Origin: Metabacillus bambusae
GTDB lineage: Bacteria; Bacillota; Bacilli; Bacillales; Bacillaceae
Direction of reading: 5' to 3'
Assembly (NCBI RefSeq): GCF_017497975.1
Contig: NZ_JAGDEL010000008.1
Span: forward strand, 143,115 to 207,114
Length of the DNA: 64,000 nt
Each line of letters starts with the position of its first letter. Position 1 is the first letter of the stretch. This document shows positions 63,860 to 64,000 of the stretch, one piece after another. The notes beneath the pieces were generated by a model, which saw only the letters and a program-made list of their open reading frames with translations, ran no database searches and was not told the DNA's origin. Made by a program: the position numbers and the translations under genes.

Positions 63860-64000
63860 TGGTACCTATAGATAGGACACTTATAAAAGAGTGTTTCATC
63901 TATAGGTATTTTTTTATATACTTTAATTTCAAGATAATGGGGATTAGGGGACAACATGAGTAAAATAACATTTTCAACTAAAGAGATAAAAGTACTTCAA
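63860..64000 (+). mobile_element. IS3-family insertion sequence, left end (cut by window edge)
   Basis: A terminal region TGGTACCTATAGATAGGACAC is followed by a hairpin (CCTATAGAT...ATCTATAGG, 63864-63907) and then an ATG at 63956, MSKITFSTKEIKVLQ, running off the window. The hairpin before the transposase gene would block read-in from outside promoters. The start matches in style the remnant at 45494. Confidence 0.7.
63956..64000 (+). CDS. IS3-type transposase orfA, first 15 residues only
   Basis: MSKITFSTKEIKVLQ begins after GGGGATTAGGGGACAAC and leaves the window. It resembles the start of helix-turn-helix orfA proteins (MSKI.F...). Partial at the 3' end. Confidence 0.6.
   Translation, partial: MSKITFSTKEIKVLQ

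Overview
The window comes from a low-GC, spore-forming member of the Bacillaceae. This rests on strong GGAGG-type ribosome binding sites, frequent GTG/TTG starts, TnrA/GlnK-AmtB nitrogen control, a Spo0E-like protein, YjcZ-type sporulation peptides, a SigB-like promoter and a Bacillus megaterium-type PHA locus. The genus cannot be fixed from the sequence alone; Metabacillus, Cytobacillus and Priestia relatives all fit. No rRNA, tRNA or CRISPR array was seen.

Layout. 0-2.5 kb: a secreted protein cut by the left edge, a Nudix hydrolase and a bile-acid/Na+ symporter-type carrier. 2.6-7.5 kb: a TPP-riboswitch-controlled thiamine-pyrimidine salvage operon (ylmB, tenA, thiZ, thiX, thiY). 7.5-11.1 kb: a VOC protein, a methyltransferase, a SurA-like lipoprotein and a GNAT enzyme. 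11.4-15.1 kb: proline synthesis (proI, proB, proA), interrupted by two intergenic repeats. 15.4-20.4 kb: glnK-amtB under a promoter overlapped by a TnrA/GlnR box, an amino-acid permease, and split copC and copD. 20.9-21.3 kb: two YjcZ-type sporulation peptides, one frameshifted.

21.7-29.6 kb is a complete 2-aminoethylphosphonate (AEP) uptake and degradation operon: binding protein, ATPase, fused permease, phnX, phnW. It also carries a saccharopine-dehydrogenase-like oxidoreductase of unassigned role and a DeoR-type regulator. 29.7-43.1 kb holds mixed accessory genes: an M42 peptidase, small stress and membrane proteins, a PLD-family enzyme, a GAF-GAF-PAS-GGDEF-EAL protein, a TPP-dependent decarboxylase/synthase, a class D sortase with its LPDTA acidic surface substrate, and YmaF. 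thiC with its own TPP riboswitch follows at 43.2-45.3 kb. 45.4-46.9 kb is decayed DNA with two IS3-type remnants and a dead DUF2971-like gene.

46.9-54.3 kb is the polyhydroxyalkanoate island: a PHB-depolymerase-type esterase, an SDR reductase, phaP-phaQ facing phaR-phaB-phaC, a leftover malic-enzyme tail, and a thiolase (phaA). 54.7-59.8 kb is sparse and partly degenerate, with orphan small proteins, an HExxH protein, an exported alpha/beta hydrolase and broken genes. 59.8-64 kb has a MOSC protein, a Spo0E-like protein, TnrA with a canonical TnrA box, an Fbp-like peptide, a nucleotidyltransferase, a MarR regulator and the left end of an IS3-family element cut by the window edge.

Connections: TnrA (61.1 kb) is the likely regulator of the box at glnK-amtB (15.4 kb), and both riboswitches tie the salvage operon and thiC to cellular TPP. 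The PHA genes form a full synthesis, storage and regulation set with nearby hydrolases. The best candidates for undescribed biology are the extra oxidoreductase in the AEP operon and the malic-enzyme remnant inside the PHA gene run.
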